A program made the translations under genes and the position numbers. DNA of 64,000 bases from Flavobacterium sp. N1994 (lineage in GTDB: Bacteria; Bacteroidota; Bacteroidia; Flavobacteriales; Flavobacteriaceae). Every line of letters begins with the position of its first letter. Position 1 is the first letter of the stretch. This document shows positions 1 through 8,909 of the stretch, in pieces. A model generated the notes under the pieces. The model worked only from the letters and a program-made list of their open reading frames with translations, did not search any database and had not been told where the DNA came from. The DNA is taken from positions 3,286,001-3,350,000 of the forward strand of contig NZ_CP109999.1 in NCBI RefSeq assembly GCF_025947145.1. Direction: 5' to 3'.

Positions 1-1846
1 GAGCAATAGGGGTTTCCACTTCTTTACCAGCAGTCATAATCAAATCGGCAAACTCATCGACAACCAAAATGATATAAGGCAGGAAACGATGACCGTGTTC
101 CGGATTTAATTTACGGGATTTGAATTTCTCGTTGTATTCTTTGATATTTCTAACCATAGCATCTTTCAACAAAGAATACCGGTTGTCCATTTCAATACAC
201 AACGAATTTAAAGTATGCACTACTTTGGTGTTATCCGTAATAATAGCATCACCATCATCTGGGAGTTTGGCTAAATAATGACGTTCTATTTTATTGAAAA
301 GCGTAAGCTCTACTTTCTTCGGGTCGACCAAAACGAACTTCACTTCTGCTGGATGTTTTTTGTATAACAACGAAGTCAAGACCGCATTTAGTCCAACTGA
401 TTTTCCTTGTCCTGTAGCCCCCGCCATCAAAAGGTGAGGCATCTTGGCTAAATCTACCACAAAGGTTTCATTAGAAATAGTTTTTCCTAAAGCGATAGGC
501 AATTCCATTTCAGCTTCTTGGAATTTAGCCGAACCAATTACGGCACGCATAGGCACCATCGTTGGGTTTTTATTCGGTACTTCAATACCAATAGTCCCTT
601 TTCCTGGAATAGGAGCAATGATACGAATTCCTAAGGCGGCTAATGATAAGGCAATATCGTCTTCTAAGCTTTTGATTTTAGAAATACGAATCCCAGCTTC
701 AGGTACGATTTCATATAAGGTTACTGAGGGTCCTACAGTAGCTTTGATTTGAGCAATATCAATCTTGTAGTTTTTTAGTGTTTCTACAATTCGGTTTTTA
801 TTTTCTTCTAGTTCTTCTTGGTTGATGGTGATACCAACGGAACCGTATTCTTTTAATAAATCAATAGTAGGGAACTTGTAATTGGATAACTCTAGCGTAG
901 GGTCAAACAAACCAAAATCAGCCACTAATTTGGCTGCCAAATTTTCTTCTACAATATCTTCATCTGGTACTTTTTCTATTACAAACGCTTCGTCATTGGT
1001 TTCAATGATTTGTGGTTCAGGTGTTGGAGTAGGAGTCACCGTCATTTTAAGCGTAGGTTCCAAATTAATCTCGGAAGCATTTTCAATAGTAGGTTTTAAA
1101 CTTTCCTTATTGATTTCAAATGGAGAAGGTTTTAATACAGGCTCTTCCAATTCTTCTTCCTCTTCTTCTTTTACAGCAAATTCTTCTAAATTATAATCGG
1201 TTCCGTTCTCGGTGGAAGTTAAAGCACTTAAATCTTCTTTGATATCACTGTGTTTCTTCTCGAAGAAAGTTTTTACAGCATCAGGCGATATTTTTATTTT
1301 GAAAATTAAATAGATGATAATGAAAAAGATAATCCCTAAAAGCGTTCCTGTTTTACCGATATAATCTTGAATGAATTGGTTCATTTCATAGCCAACGGTT
1401 CCGCCTAATTCGGGAATAGTAGTGGAGAAAAAACCAAACGTTATCGATAATACAATGATAGCAAATAAATCCCAGAACCAAGTGTTTTTCAGTTTTCGGA
1501 TGGGTAAATCTAGCAATAAGAAAGCACCGCTTAAAAACAATAGCTTGACAAATAAGAAGGACGCTACACCAAAACCACGATAAATAAACAAATCGGCAAA
1601 ATAGGCGCCAAATTTACCTAACCAGTTTTCTACGGCTTGGCTTCTGTCGGTTAAAGAATCCACAGCACTTTGGTCGGCTTGACCAGATACAAAAAAGGAA
1701 ATAAAAGAAACCAAGAAGGCAATAGAGACTAACACCAAAAGAAACCCGAAAAGCATGCGGTATTGCTTTTTAGTTTTTAGGATTTTGATTTCCAAGTTGG
1801 GATCTTTCGTTTTGTCTGGACTTTCTTTTTTTACTGTCTTTGCCAT
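1..1846 (-). CDS. ftsK: DNA translocase FtsK (partial, C-terminus beyond window)
   Basis: Septum-anchored ATPase that pumps chromosome ends during division and works with XerCD at dif. Read on the minus strand from ATG at 1846, 615 codons are visible with no stop, so the gene runs off the left edge. The N-terminus has about four membrane segments in the first ~170 residues, then an acidic Glu/Pro-rich linker, then the motor. The Walker A motif GATGQGKS lies near residue 477 and a Walker B-like stretch ending VVDEFADL lies close to the window edge. The C-terminal part of the motor and the winged-helix gamma domain are outside the window. It lies 47 bp downstream of the dgkA-like gene on the same strand, suggesting a tpx-dgkA-ftsK transcription unit. 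Identification is firm. Confidence 0.95.
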   Translation of the reverse strand, partial: MAKTVKKESPDKTKDPNLEIKILKTKKQYRMLFGFLLVLVSIAFLVSFISFFVSGQADQSAVDSLTDRSQAVENWLGKFGAYFADLFIYRGFGVASFLFVKLLFLSGAFLLLDLPIRKLKNTWFWDLFAIIVLSITFGFFSTTIPELGGTVGYEMNQFIQDYIGKTGTLLGIIFFIIIYLIFKIKISPDAVKTFFEKKHSDIKEDLSALTSTENGTDYNLEEFAVKEEEEEELEEPVLKPSPFEINKESLKPTIENASEINLEPTLKMTVTPTPTPEPQIIETNDEAFVIEKVPDEDIVEENLAAKLVADFGLFDPTLELSNYKFPTIDLLKEYGSVGITINQEELEENKNRIVETLKNYKIDIAQIKATVGPSVTLYEIVPEAGIRISKIKSLEDDIALSLAALGIRIIAPIPGKGTIGIEVPNKNPTMVPMRAVIGSAKFQEAEMELPIALGKTISNETFVVDLAKMPHLLMAGATGQGKSVGLNAVLTSLLYKKHPAEVKFVLVDPKKVELTLFNKIERHYLAKLPDDGDAIITDNTKVVHTLNSLCIEMDNRYSLLKDAMVRNIKEYNEKFKSRKLNPEHGHRFLPYIILVVDEFADLIMTAGKEVETPIA

Positions 1847-1893
1847 TAGTTAGTTATAAACGCTATAAAAATAGAAATTTAATCGAGAGATTA

Positions 1894-2265
1894 TTAAAAT
1901 TTGGGAACATAAATTAATAATCCAATAGCAATGGCAGCCATCGCAGCAAACATCACCGCACCAGCAGCAATGTCTTTGATAAAGCCAATTCGGTCATGAA
2001 ATTCGGGATGAATAAAATCGGCAATTTTTTCAACGGCCGTATTCAAACTCTCTACCGATAAAACCAAACCAAAAGCTAAAATTTGTAGCATCCATTCTTC
2101 TCTTGAAATATGAAAAACAAATCCAGCGATTATTAAGATTACAGCCAATGACGACTGTACCATAACACTATGTTCCGTGGTGATTAATTTATAGGCTCCT
2201 TTTACAGCAAAACCAATACTTTTTAATCGTCCGGTAAAGAAAGAGTTGTCTTTTTGGAATTCCAT
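1894..2265 (-). CDS. dgkA: Diacylglycerol kinase family protein (DgkA-type)
   Basis: Small integral-membrane lipid kinase, 123 residues, the usual size of the prokaryotic DgkA/undecaprenol-kinase family. It phosphorylates diacylglycerol or undecaprenol at the inner membrane with ATP. Visible family residues include E31 in the N-terminal amphipathic region, the signature VESLNTAVEKIADF (E72, N75, E79, D83), and KD at 97-98 before the last membrane helix. Three hydrophobic segments are evident. Sequence alone does not settle whether diacylglycerol or undecaprenol is the substrate. It lies 10 bp downstream of tpx, so it is probably co-transcribed with it and with ftsK. Confidence 0.88.
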   Translation of the reverse strand: MEFQKDNSFFTGRLKSIGFAVKGAYKLITTEHSVMVQSSLAVILIIAGFVFHISREEWMLQILAFGLVLSVESLNTAVEKIADFIHPEFHDRIGFIKDIAAGAVMFAAMAAIAIGLLIYVPKF

Positions 2266-2275
2266 AAGTCAAAAA

Positions 2276-2773
2276 TTATAGTGCTGCCAAAGCGGCTCCG
2301 TAATTAGGTTCGTCAGCTATTTCGGGAACTTGTTCAGTATATTGAATCACTCCATTTTCATCTAAAACAATCACGACTCTAGAATGCAATCCAGCTAAAG
2401 GGCCATCGGTCATTTCTAAACCGTAGTTTTTACCAAAGTTTCCAGTGTTAAAATCCGATAAGCAAATAACGTTATCCAATCCTTCAGCACCACAAAAACG
2501 TTTGAAGGCAAAAGGCAAATCGCGAGCAATACACACTACTTTAGTGTTTTCCATTTCAGAAGCTTTAGCATTGAAAGTTCTTGTAGAAGTGGCACAAGTT
2601 CCAGTGTCAACACTTGGGTAAATGTTTAAGATCACTTTAGAACCCGCAAAATCACTTAGTCTAGCTTTGCTTAAATCGGTTTTTACTAATTCGAAATCAG
2701 GTGCTTTTGAACCTATTTTTGGTAATTCACCACTGGTATGTATTGGATTTCCTCCTAATGTAATTGTTGCCAT
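2276..2773 (-). CDS. tpx: Thiol peroxidase (atypical 2-Cys peroxiredoxin)
   Basis: Reduces hydrogen peroxide and organic peroxides using thioredoxin. It is 165 residues, close to E. coli Tpx length. The peroxidatic cysteine is C60 in DTGTC and the resolving cysteine is C94 in RFCGAEG, the C60/C94 pairing typical of Tpx. The thioredoxin-fold core (KVILNIYPSVDT) is intact. It is the first gene of the minus-strand run tpx-dgkA-ftsK. A TAnnTTTG promoter element sits about 23 bp upstream of the start. Confident assignment. Confidence 0.95.
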   Translation of the reverse strand: MATITLGGNPIHTSGELPKIGSKAPDFELVKTDLSKARLSDFAGSKVILNIYPSVDTGTCATSTRTFNAKASEMENTKVVCIARDLPFAFKRFCGAEGLDNVICLSDFNTGNFGKNYGLEMTDGPLAGLHSRVVIVLDENGVIQYTEQVPEIADEPNYGAALAAL

Positions 2774-2795
2774 TTTTTTATAAAAATTAAAGTGC

Positions 2796-2803
2796 CAAAA
2801 GTA
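2796..2803 (-). promoter_or_regulatory. Putative -7 element of tpx promoter
   Basis: On the minus strand the bases read TACTTTTG, matching the Bacteroidota -7 consensus TAnnTTTG. Spacing to the tpx ATG suits a short leader. No clear -33 TTG is present at 17-23 bp, so support rests on the -7 box alone. Confidence 0.35.
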
Positions 2804-2892
2804 GTAAAAATAATTAGGATTAGTGGATTAGGATTTAGGATTTTGAAAAATAAAAAGAGAAAATATTGGGAAGGTACTATTTGTTTATCGTA

Positions 2893-2904
2893 ATATTGCA
2901 ATAT
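2893..2904. promoter_or_regulatory. Putative ArsR operator palindrome
   Basis: ATATTGCAATAT is a perfect 12-bp palindrome 17 bp before the arsR ATG. It overlaps a possible promoter, TTG at 2866-2868 and TAATATTG at 2891-2898 with a 22-bp spacer. ArsR/SmtB repressors bind AT-rich inverted repeats in this position, so autoregulation by As(III)/Sb(III) is a reasonable inference. Confidence 0.5.
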
Positions 2905-2920
2905 ACAAATAGAGATACTT

Positions 2921-3244
2921 ATGGGAGCCTCCAAAACAGAACATTTTTCGGATGAACAAAATGAATTAGCTTCTTTGTTTAAAGCGATGGCACATCCAGC
3001 CAGAATAGCGATTGTTGACTATTTGCTTAAGACAGATAGTTGTATTTGTGGTGATATTGTCAACGAATTGCCCTTGGCACAACCGACGGTTTCGCAGCAT
3101 TTGAAGGAATTAAAAAATGCAGGAATCATCAAAGGCACTATTGAAGGAACCGCGATTTGTTATTGTATTGATGAAAATACTTTAAAGAAAGTAGAAAGTT
3201 ACTTTACCAGTATCAATTCCCAATTAAAAAAGAAATGTTGTTAA
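2921..3244 (+). CDS. arsR: ArsR/SmtB-family transcriptional regulator
   Basis: Winged-helix metalloregulator, 107 residues, expected to repress the arsenic operon that it heads and to release DNA on binding As(III). The metal-box region reads SCICGDIV, with C41 and C43 where the family ELCVCDL motif lies. The recognition helix follows (QPTVSQHLKEL, about 54-64). Further cysteines are C80 and C82, and a C-terminal pair C106-C107 ends the protein as KKCC. Downstream, on the same strand and closely spaced, are the DUF6428-like gene, arsenate reductase and acr3. The palindrome at 2893-2904 is the likely operator. ArsR identity is firm; arsenic specificity comes from the neighbours. Confidence 0.93.
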   Translation: MGASKTEHFSDEQNELASLFKAMAHPARIAIVDYLLKTDSCICGDIVNELPLAQPTVSQHLKELKNAGIIKGTIEGTAICYCIDENTLKKVESYFTSINSQLKKKCC

Positions 3245-3262
3245 ATTTTAATACATCTAATC

Positions 3263-3739
3263 ATGAAATTATCAGAATTCAAAAGCAAATTAGAACAAGT
3301 TGAAAATTTCGATATCCAACTTCCAAACGGAACAAGAGTTCCATATCATTTTCACATTACCGAAATGGGTTTGCTTACCAAAAACTTTATCGATTGTGGA
3401 AACACCATTCACGAGGAAAAAGTAATTACTTTCCAAGTCTGGTTTGCCGGCGATTTAGAACATCGTTTAGCACCAAGTAAAGTATTTAAAATTATTGAGG
3501 CTTCCAAAAAACTAATAGGAGATAATGATTTTGAGTTAGAAGTAGAATATCAAGATGCGATGACAATCGGGAAATTCGGTTTGGATTTTGTTGACGGTAC
3601 ATTTGTACTAACACCAAAAGAGACAACATGTTTGGCCAATGATCATTGCGGTATTCCGGCCGACAAAATGAAAGCTACAATAGTAGAGTGGGTCAATAAA
3701 GAAACAGCTTGTTGCACTCCTGGTGCTGGTTGTTGTTAA
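3263..3739 (+). CDS. DUF6428-like protein of the ars operon with Cys-rich tail
   Basis: A 158-residue soluble protein lying between arsR and the arsenate reductase gene. I recognise it as resembling the DUF6428 family found in Bacteroidota arsenic operons; no biochemical function is known to me. It has no signal peptide or membrane segment. The body contains GTRVPYHFHITEMG and a conserved-looking CGNTIHEEKVITFQVW stretch. It has C45, a C-x(5)-C pair (CLANDHC), and ends in CCTPGAGCC. The cysteine-rich tail suggests trivalent arsenic binding or a role as arsenite carrier or reductase partner; this is inference. It sits 18 bp after arsR, and the arsenate reductase ATG begins 10 bp after its stop. 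Confidence 0.75.
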   Translation: MKLSEFKSKLEQVENFDIQLPNGTRVPYHFHITEMGLLTKNFIDCGNTIHEEKVITFQVWFAGDLEHRLAPSKVFKIIEASKKLIGDNDFELEVEYQDAMTIGKFGLDFVDGTFVLTPKETTCLANDHCGIPADKMKATIVEWVNKETACCTPGAGCC

Positions 3740-3749
3740 TTTTGAATTT

Positions 3750-4361
3750 ATGGTAGAAAATTTATCCAAAACTATTCAAGGCATCTCCATGGATGCTGTT
3801 TCCGAAGAACGCAAAGCCGTGCTACAACCTTTAATCGATTTTATTCAAGATAAAGTCAATCATACCAAGGAGATTAGACTGAATTTTATCTGTACTCACA
3901 ATTCGAGGAGAAGTCATTTGTCTCAAATTTGGGCACAAACGATGGCTTTTCACTTCGGCATCAAAAATGTATTTTGTTATTCGGGCGGAACGGAAGCCAC
4001 GGCTATGTTTCCGAAAGTAGCCGAGACTTTGACTTATCAAGGATTTCAAATCCAAAAGCTTTCGGATAATTCGAATCTAGTTTATGCTGTAAAGTTTTCC
4101 GAAAATCAGCATCCTGTGCTTTGTTTTTCCAAAACTTTTGACGATGCTTTTAATCCCAAAGCTCAATTTGCAGCCATCATGACTTGTTCCTCAGCCGATG
4201 AAGGATGTCCTTTTATTGCGGGAGCTGAAAAGCGTTTACCCATTCGGTATGAGGATCCAAAAGCATTTGATGGAACCGATTTGATGGATGTAAAATACAG
4301 GGAGCGCAGCATGGAAATTGCCTCTGAAATGTTTTATGTTTTCTCCCAAATAAAACACTAG
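3750..4361 (+). CDS. arsC: Arsenate reductase, LMW protein tyrosine phosphatase fold
   Basis: Reduces arsenate to arsenite for export. With ATG 3750 it is 203 residues; an earlier GTG at 3723 would overlap the preceding gene by 17 bp and adds no conserved sequence. The phosphatase P-loop reads FICTHNSRRSH (C48, R54, S55). A second cysteine pair C146-x6-C153 in MTCSSADEGCP matches the C82/C89 disulfide relay of thioredoxin-coupled ArsC (S. aureus pI258 type), which argues for arsenate reduction over protein dephosphorylation. The protein is longer than the ~130-residue Gram-positive enzyme because of an N-terminal helical extension. It lies 3 bp upstream of acr3. Confidence 0.88.
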   Translation: MVENLSKTIQGISMDAVSEERKAVLQPLIDFIQDKVNHTKEIRLNFICTHNSRRSHLSQIWAQTMAFHFGIKNVFCYSGGTEATAMFPKVAETLTYQGFQIQKLSDNSNLVYAVKFSENQHPVLCFSKTFDDAFNPKAQFAAIMTCSSADEGCPFIAGAEKRLPIRYEDPKAFDGTDLMDVKYRERSMEIASEMFYVFSQIKH

Positions 4362-4364
4362 ACC

Positions 4365-5399
4365 ATGAAAAAAAGATTAGGATTCTTAGACCGCTTTTTA
4401 ACGCTTTGGATTTTTTTAGCGATGGTAGTAGGAGTGGGGATTGGGTATTTTATTCCAAGTTCCTCTAGCTTTATCAATTCCTTTTCTTCGGGAACGACCA
4501 ATATTCCGTTAGCCATTGGTTTGATTTTGATGATGTATCCACCACTCACTAAAATAGATTTTTCTAAAGTGCCCCAAATGTTTCGACAACCCAAACTATT
4601 GGGAGCTTCCTTTTTTATCACTTGGATAGTTGGACCGTTTTTAATGTTTTTATTGGCGACTTTTTTCCTAAAAGACTATCCAGAATATATGACAGGACTC
4701 ATTATTATTGGTATAGCACCTTGTATTGCTATGGTGATAGTTTGGAACGAATTAGCTGAAGGAAACAGAGAATTGACAGCAGGTTTGATTGGAATTAATA
4801 GTCTATTGCAAGTGTTCTTTTTCAGTTTGTATGCTTATTTTTATTTGAAAATTATGTTACCCTTATTTGGCATCAAAGGTCTCGAATTGAATATTACCGT
4901 AGCAGAAATTGCAAAGACAGTCGGTATTTATTTAGGGATTCCTTTTGCCTTGGCGGTTATTAGCAGGTTCTTAATTAAAAGATATATTGGCGATAAATGG
5001 TTTAACCAAAAGTTCCTTCCCTTTGTTTCTCCTATAACTTTAATAGCCTTGCTTTTTACCATTGTAGTCATGTTTAGTTTAAAAGGCGCCATGATAGTGG
5101 ATTTACCAATGGATGTCATCCGCATTGCTATTCCCTTAGTCCTCTTTTTTGCGGTTATGTTTTTCCTGATGTTTTTTGTATCCAAAAAAATTGGAGCCCC
5201 TTACCGAGATGCAGCAGCCTTATCTTTTACGGCTTCAGGGAATAATTTTGAATTAGCTATAGCGGTTTCCATAGGTGTATTTGGCATCAATAGTGGTCAA
5301 GCTTTTGCTGGGGTCATAGGCCCTTTGGTAGAAGTGCCAGCACTGATTATTTTAGTCAATGTTGCCTTTTGGCTCAGAAAAAAATACTTCAAAGCATAA
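4365..5399 (+). CDS. acr3: Arsenite efflux permease ACR3
   Basis: Membrane exporter of As(III), 344 residues with about ten hydrophobic helices, usual for the ACR3 (BART superfamily) family. The essential membrane cysteine is C120 in the signature IGIAPCIAMVIVW, and the conserved glutamate E296 lies in ASGNNFELAIAV. Both are hallmarks separating ACR3 from the unrelated ArsB. It is the last gene of the operon, starts 3 bp after the reductase stop, and is followed at once by a strong hairpin terminator. Specific assignment is firm. Confidence 0.95.
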   Translation: MKKRLGFLDRFLTLWIFLAMVVGVGIGYFIPSSSSFINSFSSGTTNIPLAIGLILMMYPPLTKIDFSKVPQMFRQPKLLGASFFITWIVGPFLMFLLATFFLKDYPEYMTGLIIIGIAPCIAMVIVWNELAEGNRELTAGLIGINSLLQVFFFSLYAYFYLKIMLPLFGIKGLELNITVAEIAKTVGIYLGIPFALAVISRFLIKRYIGDKWFNQKFLPFVSPITLIALLFTIVVMFSLKGAMIVDLPMDVIRIAIPLVLFFAVMFFLMFFVSKKIGAPYRDAAALSFTASGNNFELAIAVSIGVFGINSGQAFAGVIGPLVEVPALIILVNVAFWLRKKYFKA

Positions 5400-5426
5400 A
5401 AAAGTCCCGAGTAATCGGGACTTTTT
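5400..5426. terminator. Bidirectional terminator between acr3 and lpdA
   Basis: AAAAGTCCCGA pairs with TCGGGACTTTT around a 4-base GTAA loop, with T-runs on both sides. It separates converging acr3 (+) and lpdA (-). Confidence 0.9.
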
Positions 5427-5447
5427 ATTTATAATCAAAATCGTAAA

Positions 5448-6851
5448 TTATACGTGCAATGCTCTATTATCAGTAGCTGCTAATGCGGCTTCTTTGATAG
5501 CTTCTGCAAAGGTCGGGTGTGCATGTGACATTCTTGAAATATCTTCCGCAGAGGCTCTGAATTCCATAGCAGTTACGGCTTCGGCAATTAAGTCGGCACA
5601 ACGAGCACCAATCATGTGAACTCCCAGTACTTCATCGGTTTTCGCATCGGCTAAGATTTTTACAAATCCATCGGTGTCGCCACCAGCTCTTGCTCTTCCT
5701 AAGGCTTTGAAAGGAAAACTTCCTGCTTTGTAGGCTACTCCAGCTTCTTTTAACTGCTCTTCGGTTTTACCAACAGCAGCTACTTCAGGCCAAGTATACA
5801 CTACTCCCGGAATTAAGTTATAATCGATGTGTGGTTTTTGACCTGCTAAAATTTCGGCTACCATAACCCCTTCTTCTTCCGCTTTGTGAGCCAACATGGC
5901 GCCACGAACAACATCTCCAATGGCATAGATATTTGGAATGTTAGTTTGCAAATGATCATTGACTTCCACCATACCGCGTTCCGTAATTTTCACTCCAGCT
6001 TTGTCGGCGTTTAATCCGTCAGTATAAGGACGACGACCCACAGATACTAAAGAATAATCACCTTCTAAAGTAATGATTTCTCCTTTAGCATTTTCGGCTT
6101 GAACCGTAACGGTATTTCCCTTTCTTTCTACCGATTTCACTTTGTGTGAGGTGTAGAATTTCATGCCTTGTTTTTTCAAGACTTTCGTCAATTCTTTTGA
6201 CAGACCAGCGTCCATTCCTGGGATGATTCGGTCCATGAATTCCACAACGGATACTTGAGCTCCAAGTCTTAAATAAACTTGTCCTAATTCAATTCCGATA
6301 ACCCCCCCACCAATAATTACTAGATGTTTAGGAACTTCTGGTAATTTTAAGGCTTCTGTCGAAGTGATGATTCTTTCTTTATCTAATTTAATAAAAGGCA
6401 AATTAGATGGTTTTGAACCCGTCGCAATAATAATATTTTTAGCTTCAATTGTTTCCGATGTTCCATCCGCTTTGGCAATGGCCACGTGAGTAGCATCTAC
6501 AAAAGAACCTAAGCCTTCAAAAACAGTGACATTATTTTTATCCATAAGGAATTTAACGCCACCCGAAGTTTGGTCGACCACCGCTTGTTTGCGAGCAATC
6601 ATTTTTTCTAAATTCACTTTTACTTCGCCAGCCACTTCAATTCCGTGATCGGCAAAATGTTGTAATTCTTCATAATGATGCGATGAGGCTAATAAGGCTT
6701 TAGAGGGAATACAACCTACGTTAAGGCAAGTTCCTCCTAAAGTACTGTATTTTTCGATGATTGCGGTTTTGAAACCCAATTGGGCACAACGAATAGCTGA
6801 AACATATCCGCCGGGACCAGAACCTATAATGACTACGTCAAATGAACTCAT
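5448..6851 (-). CDS. lpdA: Dihydrolipoyl dehydrogenase (E3)
   Basis: FAD-dependent E3 subunit of 2-oxoacid dehydrogenase complexes; reoxidises dihydrolipoamide with NAD+. It is 467 residues, typical. The N-terminal FAD Rossmann motif is IGSGPGGYVSA, the redox-active pair is C42/C47 in GGTCLNVGCIPS, the NAD-binding motif GGGVIGIELG is near residue 186, and the C-terminal catalytic dyad is H445/E450 in HAHPTFAEA. Single gene on the minus strand with no other complex subunits nearby. Confident. Confidence 0.97.
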   Translation of the reverse strand: MSSFDVVIIGSGPGGYVSAIRCAQLGFKTAIIEKYSTLGGTCLNVGCIPSKALLASSHHYEELQHFADHGIEVAGEVKVNLEKMIARKQAVVDQTSGGVKFLMDKNNVTVFEGLGSFVDATHVAIAKADGTSETIEAKNIIIATGSKPSNLPFIKLDKERIITSTEALKLPEVPKHLVIIGGGVIGIELGQVYLRLGAQVSVVEFMDRIIPGMDAGLSKELTKVLKKQGMKFYTSHKVKSVERKGNTVTVQAENAKGEIITLEGDYSLVSVGRRPYTDGLNADKAGVKITERGMVEVNDHLQTNIPNIYAIGDVVRGAMLAHKAEEEGVMVAEILAGQKPHIDYNLIPGVVYTWPEVAAVGKTEEQLKEAGVAYKAGSFPFKALGRARAGGDTDGFVKILADAKTDEVLGVHMIGARCADLIAEAVTAMEFRASAEDISRMSHAHPTFAEAIKEAALAATDNRALHV

Positions 6852-7234
6852 AAGTATGTGTTTATGGTTTGTTGTTTTATTTTTTGCGTCACAAAATTAC
6901 AAATGTTTTTTGGTATATCGTTTTACAGATTGTTTTTTTAAAAAGGAAATTGTTTTGTGCTTTAGCTGACGTTTTTTAGGGGCCATTTTGAGCCATTCAT
7001 TTTAAAGTCACTTTTATTTTAAAAATGAAATTTCCATTTCTTTTTCCTGTATTCTTTTATGCAGTAAGACATCACGTCATCACGCTGTATCCCTTGCCAG
7101 TCAAAGAAAACGTTTTCGTAGATTTATTTTTTATATGATAAATATCACTTTTTTCAAGCTACAAAAAAGGGAACTTTGGAGTGTAAGTTTATCACTTGCC
7201 TAAGAGCAAAATGGTAACTCAAAAATTATTTATT
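6852..7234. other. Divergent intergenic region lpdA / pckA
   Basis: 383 bp without a convincing gene. On the minus strand TAATTTTG at 6892-6899 fits the TAnnTTTG -7 element for lpdA. On the pckA side, TGATAAATATCA at 7136-7147 is an inverted repeat of the TGAT-N4-ATCA form. Downstream of it GAACTTTG at 7171-7178 is a poor -7 match. The rest is AT-rich with no hairpin I would call. Confidence 0.5.
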
Positions 7235-8839
7235 ATGAAAAACATTAAAATCATTCAAGAATTACACGACTTAGGGATTACAGGATATCATGAAGTAGTT
7301 TACAATCCAACTTACGAAGAGTTATACCAAGCCGAAGTTTCTCATAAAAGAAAAGGATACGAAAAAGGCGCTTTGACTGATACTGGAGCAGTAGCTGTTA
7401 AAACAGGAATCTTCACAGGACGTTCTCCTAAGGATAGATATATTGTGAAAGACGATATTACTAAAGATACTATTTATTGGGATGACAAAGTGAATTTCCC
7501 TACTACAAAAGAAATATGGGATGATTTAAAACATCTGGTTTTACAGCAATTGTCTACTTCTCCAAAACTCTACGTGGTAGATGCTTTTTGTGGTACCAAT
7601 GCCGATACCCGATTGAAAGTGCGTTTTGTGATGGAAGTTGCTTGGCAAGCTCATTTTGTAACCAATATGTTTATCAGACCTTCTATCTATGAATTGGAAA
7701 ATTTTGGCAAACCTGATTTTGTAGTTATGAATGGTTCAAAAGTAACCAACCCTGATTGGAAAGAACAAGGATTAAATTCTGAGAACTTTGTTTTATTCAA
7801 CTTGACCGAGAAAATCCAAATCATTGGCGGTACTTGGTACGGTGGGGAAATGAAAAAAGGAATGTTCTCTATGATGAACTATTACCTACCTCTTAAAGGG
7901 ATGGCGTCTATGCACTGTTCAGCGAATGTGGGAGAACAAGGAGATGTAGCCGTATTTTTCGGATTATCAGGTACTGGGAAAACCACGCTTTCTGCCGATC
8001 CAAAACGATATTTAATTGGTGATGACGAACACGGTTGGGATAACAACGGCGTCTTTAATTATGAAGGAGGATGCTACGCTAAAGTAATTGATTTGACTGA
8101 AGCGCAAGAGCCTGATATTTGGAGAGCCATCAAAAGAGATGCTTTACTTGAAAACGTGATTGTGGATGAATATGGTGAAATAAATTATTTTGACCATTCT
8201 ATCACCGAAAACTCTAGAGTGTCTTATCCGATATATCACATCAATAAGATTGTTTTGCCTTCTAAAGCAGGGCATGCTAGTAAAATTATTTACTTATCTG
8301 CTGATGCCTTTGGAGTATTACCTCCCGTTTCCATATTAGATGACGATCAAGCACAATACCATTTCCTTTGTGGGTATACTTCTAAATTAGCAGGAACAGA
8401 AAGAGGAATTACGGAACCAGAACCATCTTTCTCACCAGCTTTTGGGGAAGCGTTTTTAACCTTACATCCAACGATGTATTCTAAAACTTTAATTGGAAAA
8501 ATGAAAGAGCACAATGCCAAGGCTTATCTAGTAAACACTGGATGGAATGGCACTGGAAAAAGAATTTCATTAAAAAATACCAGAGCCATCATCGACGCTA
8601 TAATCAATAGTGAGATTGATAAAGCGGAAACCAATAACATTCCGTACTTGAATTTAACCTTCCCAACAGCTTTAACAGGAGTAAGCGAAGGAATTCTTGA
8701 CCCAAGAGACACTTATAAAGACAAAGCAGAATGGGAACGAAAAGCCAAAGATTTAGCCGCTCGTTACATTAAAAACTTCCAACAGTATACCAATACCGAA
8801 GAAGGAAAACGATTAGTAGCTGCTGGTCCTCATTTATAA
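7235..8839 (+). CDS. pckA: Phosphoenolpyruvate carboxykinase (ATP)
   Basis: Converts oxaloacetate and ATP to PEP and CO2 (gluconeogenesis), or runs in reverse for anaplerosis. From ATG 7235 it is 534 residues, near the 540 of E. coli PckA; starts at 7196 or 7211 would add an unconserved leader. The kinase-type P-loop [12 protein letters not shown] is present, with the substrate/metal motifs [26 protein letters not shown] and IGDDEHGWD. The sequence is strikingly similar to the enterobacterial/Bacteroides form along its whole length. A transporter gene follows after a large hairpin. Firm assignment. Confidence 0.96.
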   Translation: MKNIKIIQELHDLGITGYHEVVYNPTYEELYQAEVSHKRKGYEKGALTDTGAVAVKTGIFTGRSPKDRYIVKDDITKDTIYWDDKVNFPTTKEIWDDLKHLVLQQLSTSPKLYVVDAFCGTNADTRLKVRFVMEVAWQAHFVTNMFIRPSIYELENFGKPDFVVMNGSKVTNPDWKEQGLNSENFVLFNLTEKIQIIGGTWYGGEMKKGMFSMMNYYLPLKGMASMHCSANVGEQGDVAVFFGLSGTGKTTLSADPKRYLIGDDEHGWDNNGVFNYEGGCYAKVIDLTEAQEPDIWRAIKRDALLENVIVDEYGEINYFDHSITENSRVSYPIYHINKIVLPSKAGHASKIIYLSADAFGVLPPVSILDDDQAQYHFLCGYTSKLAGTERGITEPEPSFSPAFGEAFLTLHPTMYSKTLIGKMKEHNAKAYLVNTGWNGTGKRISLKNTRAIIDAIINSEIDKAETNNIPYLNLTFPTALTGVSEGILDPRDTYKDKAEWERKAKDLAARYIKNFQQYTNTEEGKRLVAAGPHL

Positions 8840-8850
8840 ATAAATCCTTT

Positions 8851-8894
8851 TGTAATTTCAATGGAAATAATAGTAACTTTCCATTGAAATTACA
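8851..8894. terminator. Perfect 17-bp stem hairpin after pckA
   Basis: TGTAATTTCAATGGAAA is followed by a 10-base loop (TAATAGTAAC) and its exact reverse complement. The sequence after the stem is ATAAACC, not a T-run, so it is not a classical terminator in the plus direction. It may attenuate transcription or protect the pckA 3' end before the transporter gene, whose ATG lies 15 bp further on. Confidence 0.6.
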
Positions 8895-8909
8895 ATAAAC
8901 CTAAAAGCC

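Noticed and set aside
444..1196. Plus-strand frames of 102 and 104 codons
   Set aside because: Antisense to the clearly coding ftsK; no domain or start context.
2815..2845. Telomere-like GGATT repeats upstream of arsR
   Set aside because: Only four short, irregular copies in AT-rich DNA; likely chance.
5359..5619. 86-codon plus-strand frame across the acr3 end
   Set aside because: It crosses the terminator and lies antisense to lpdA.
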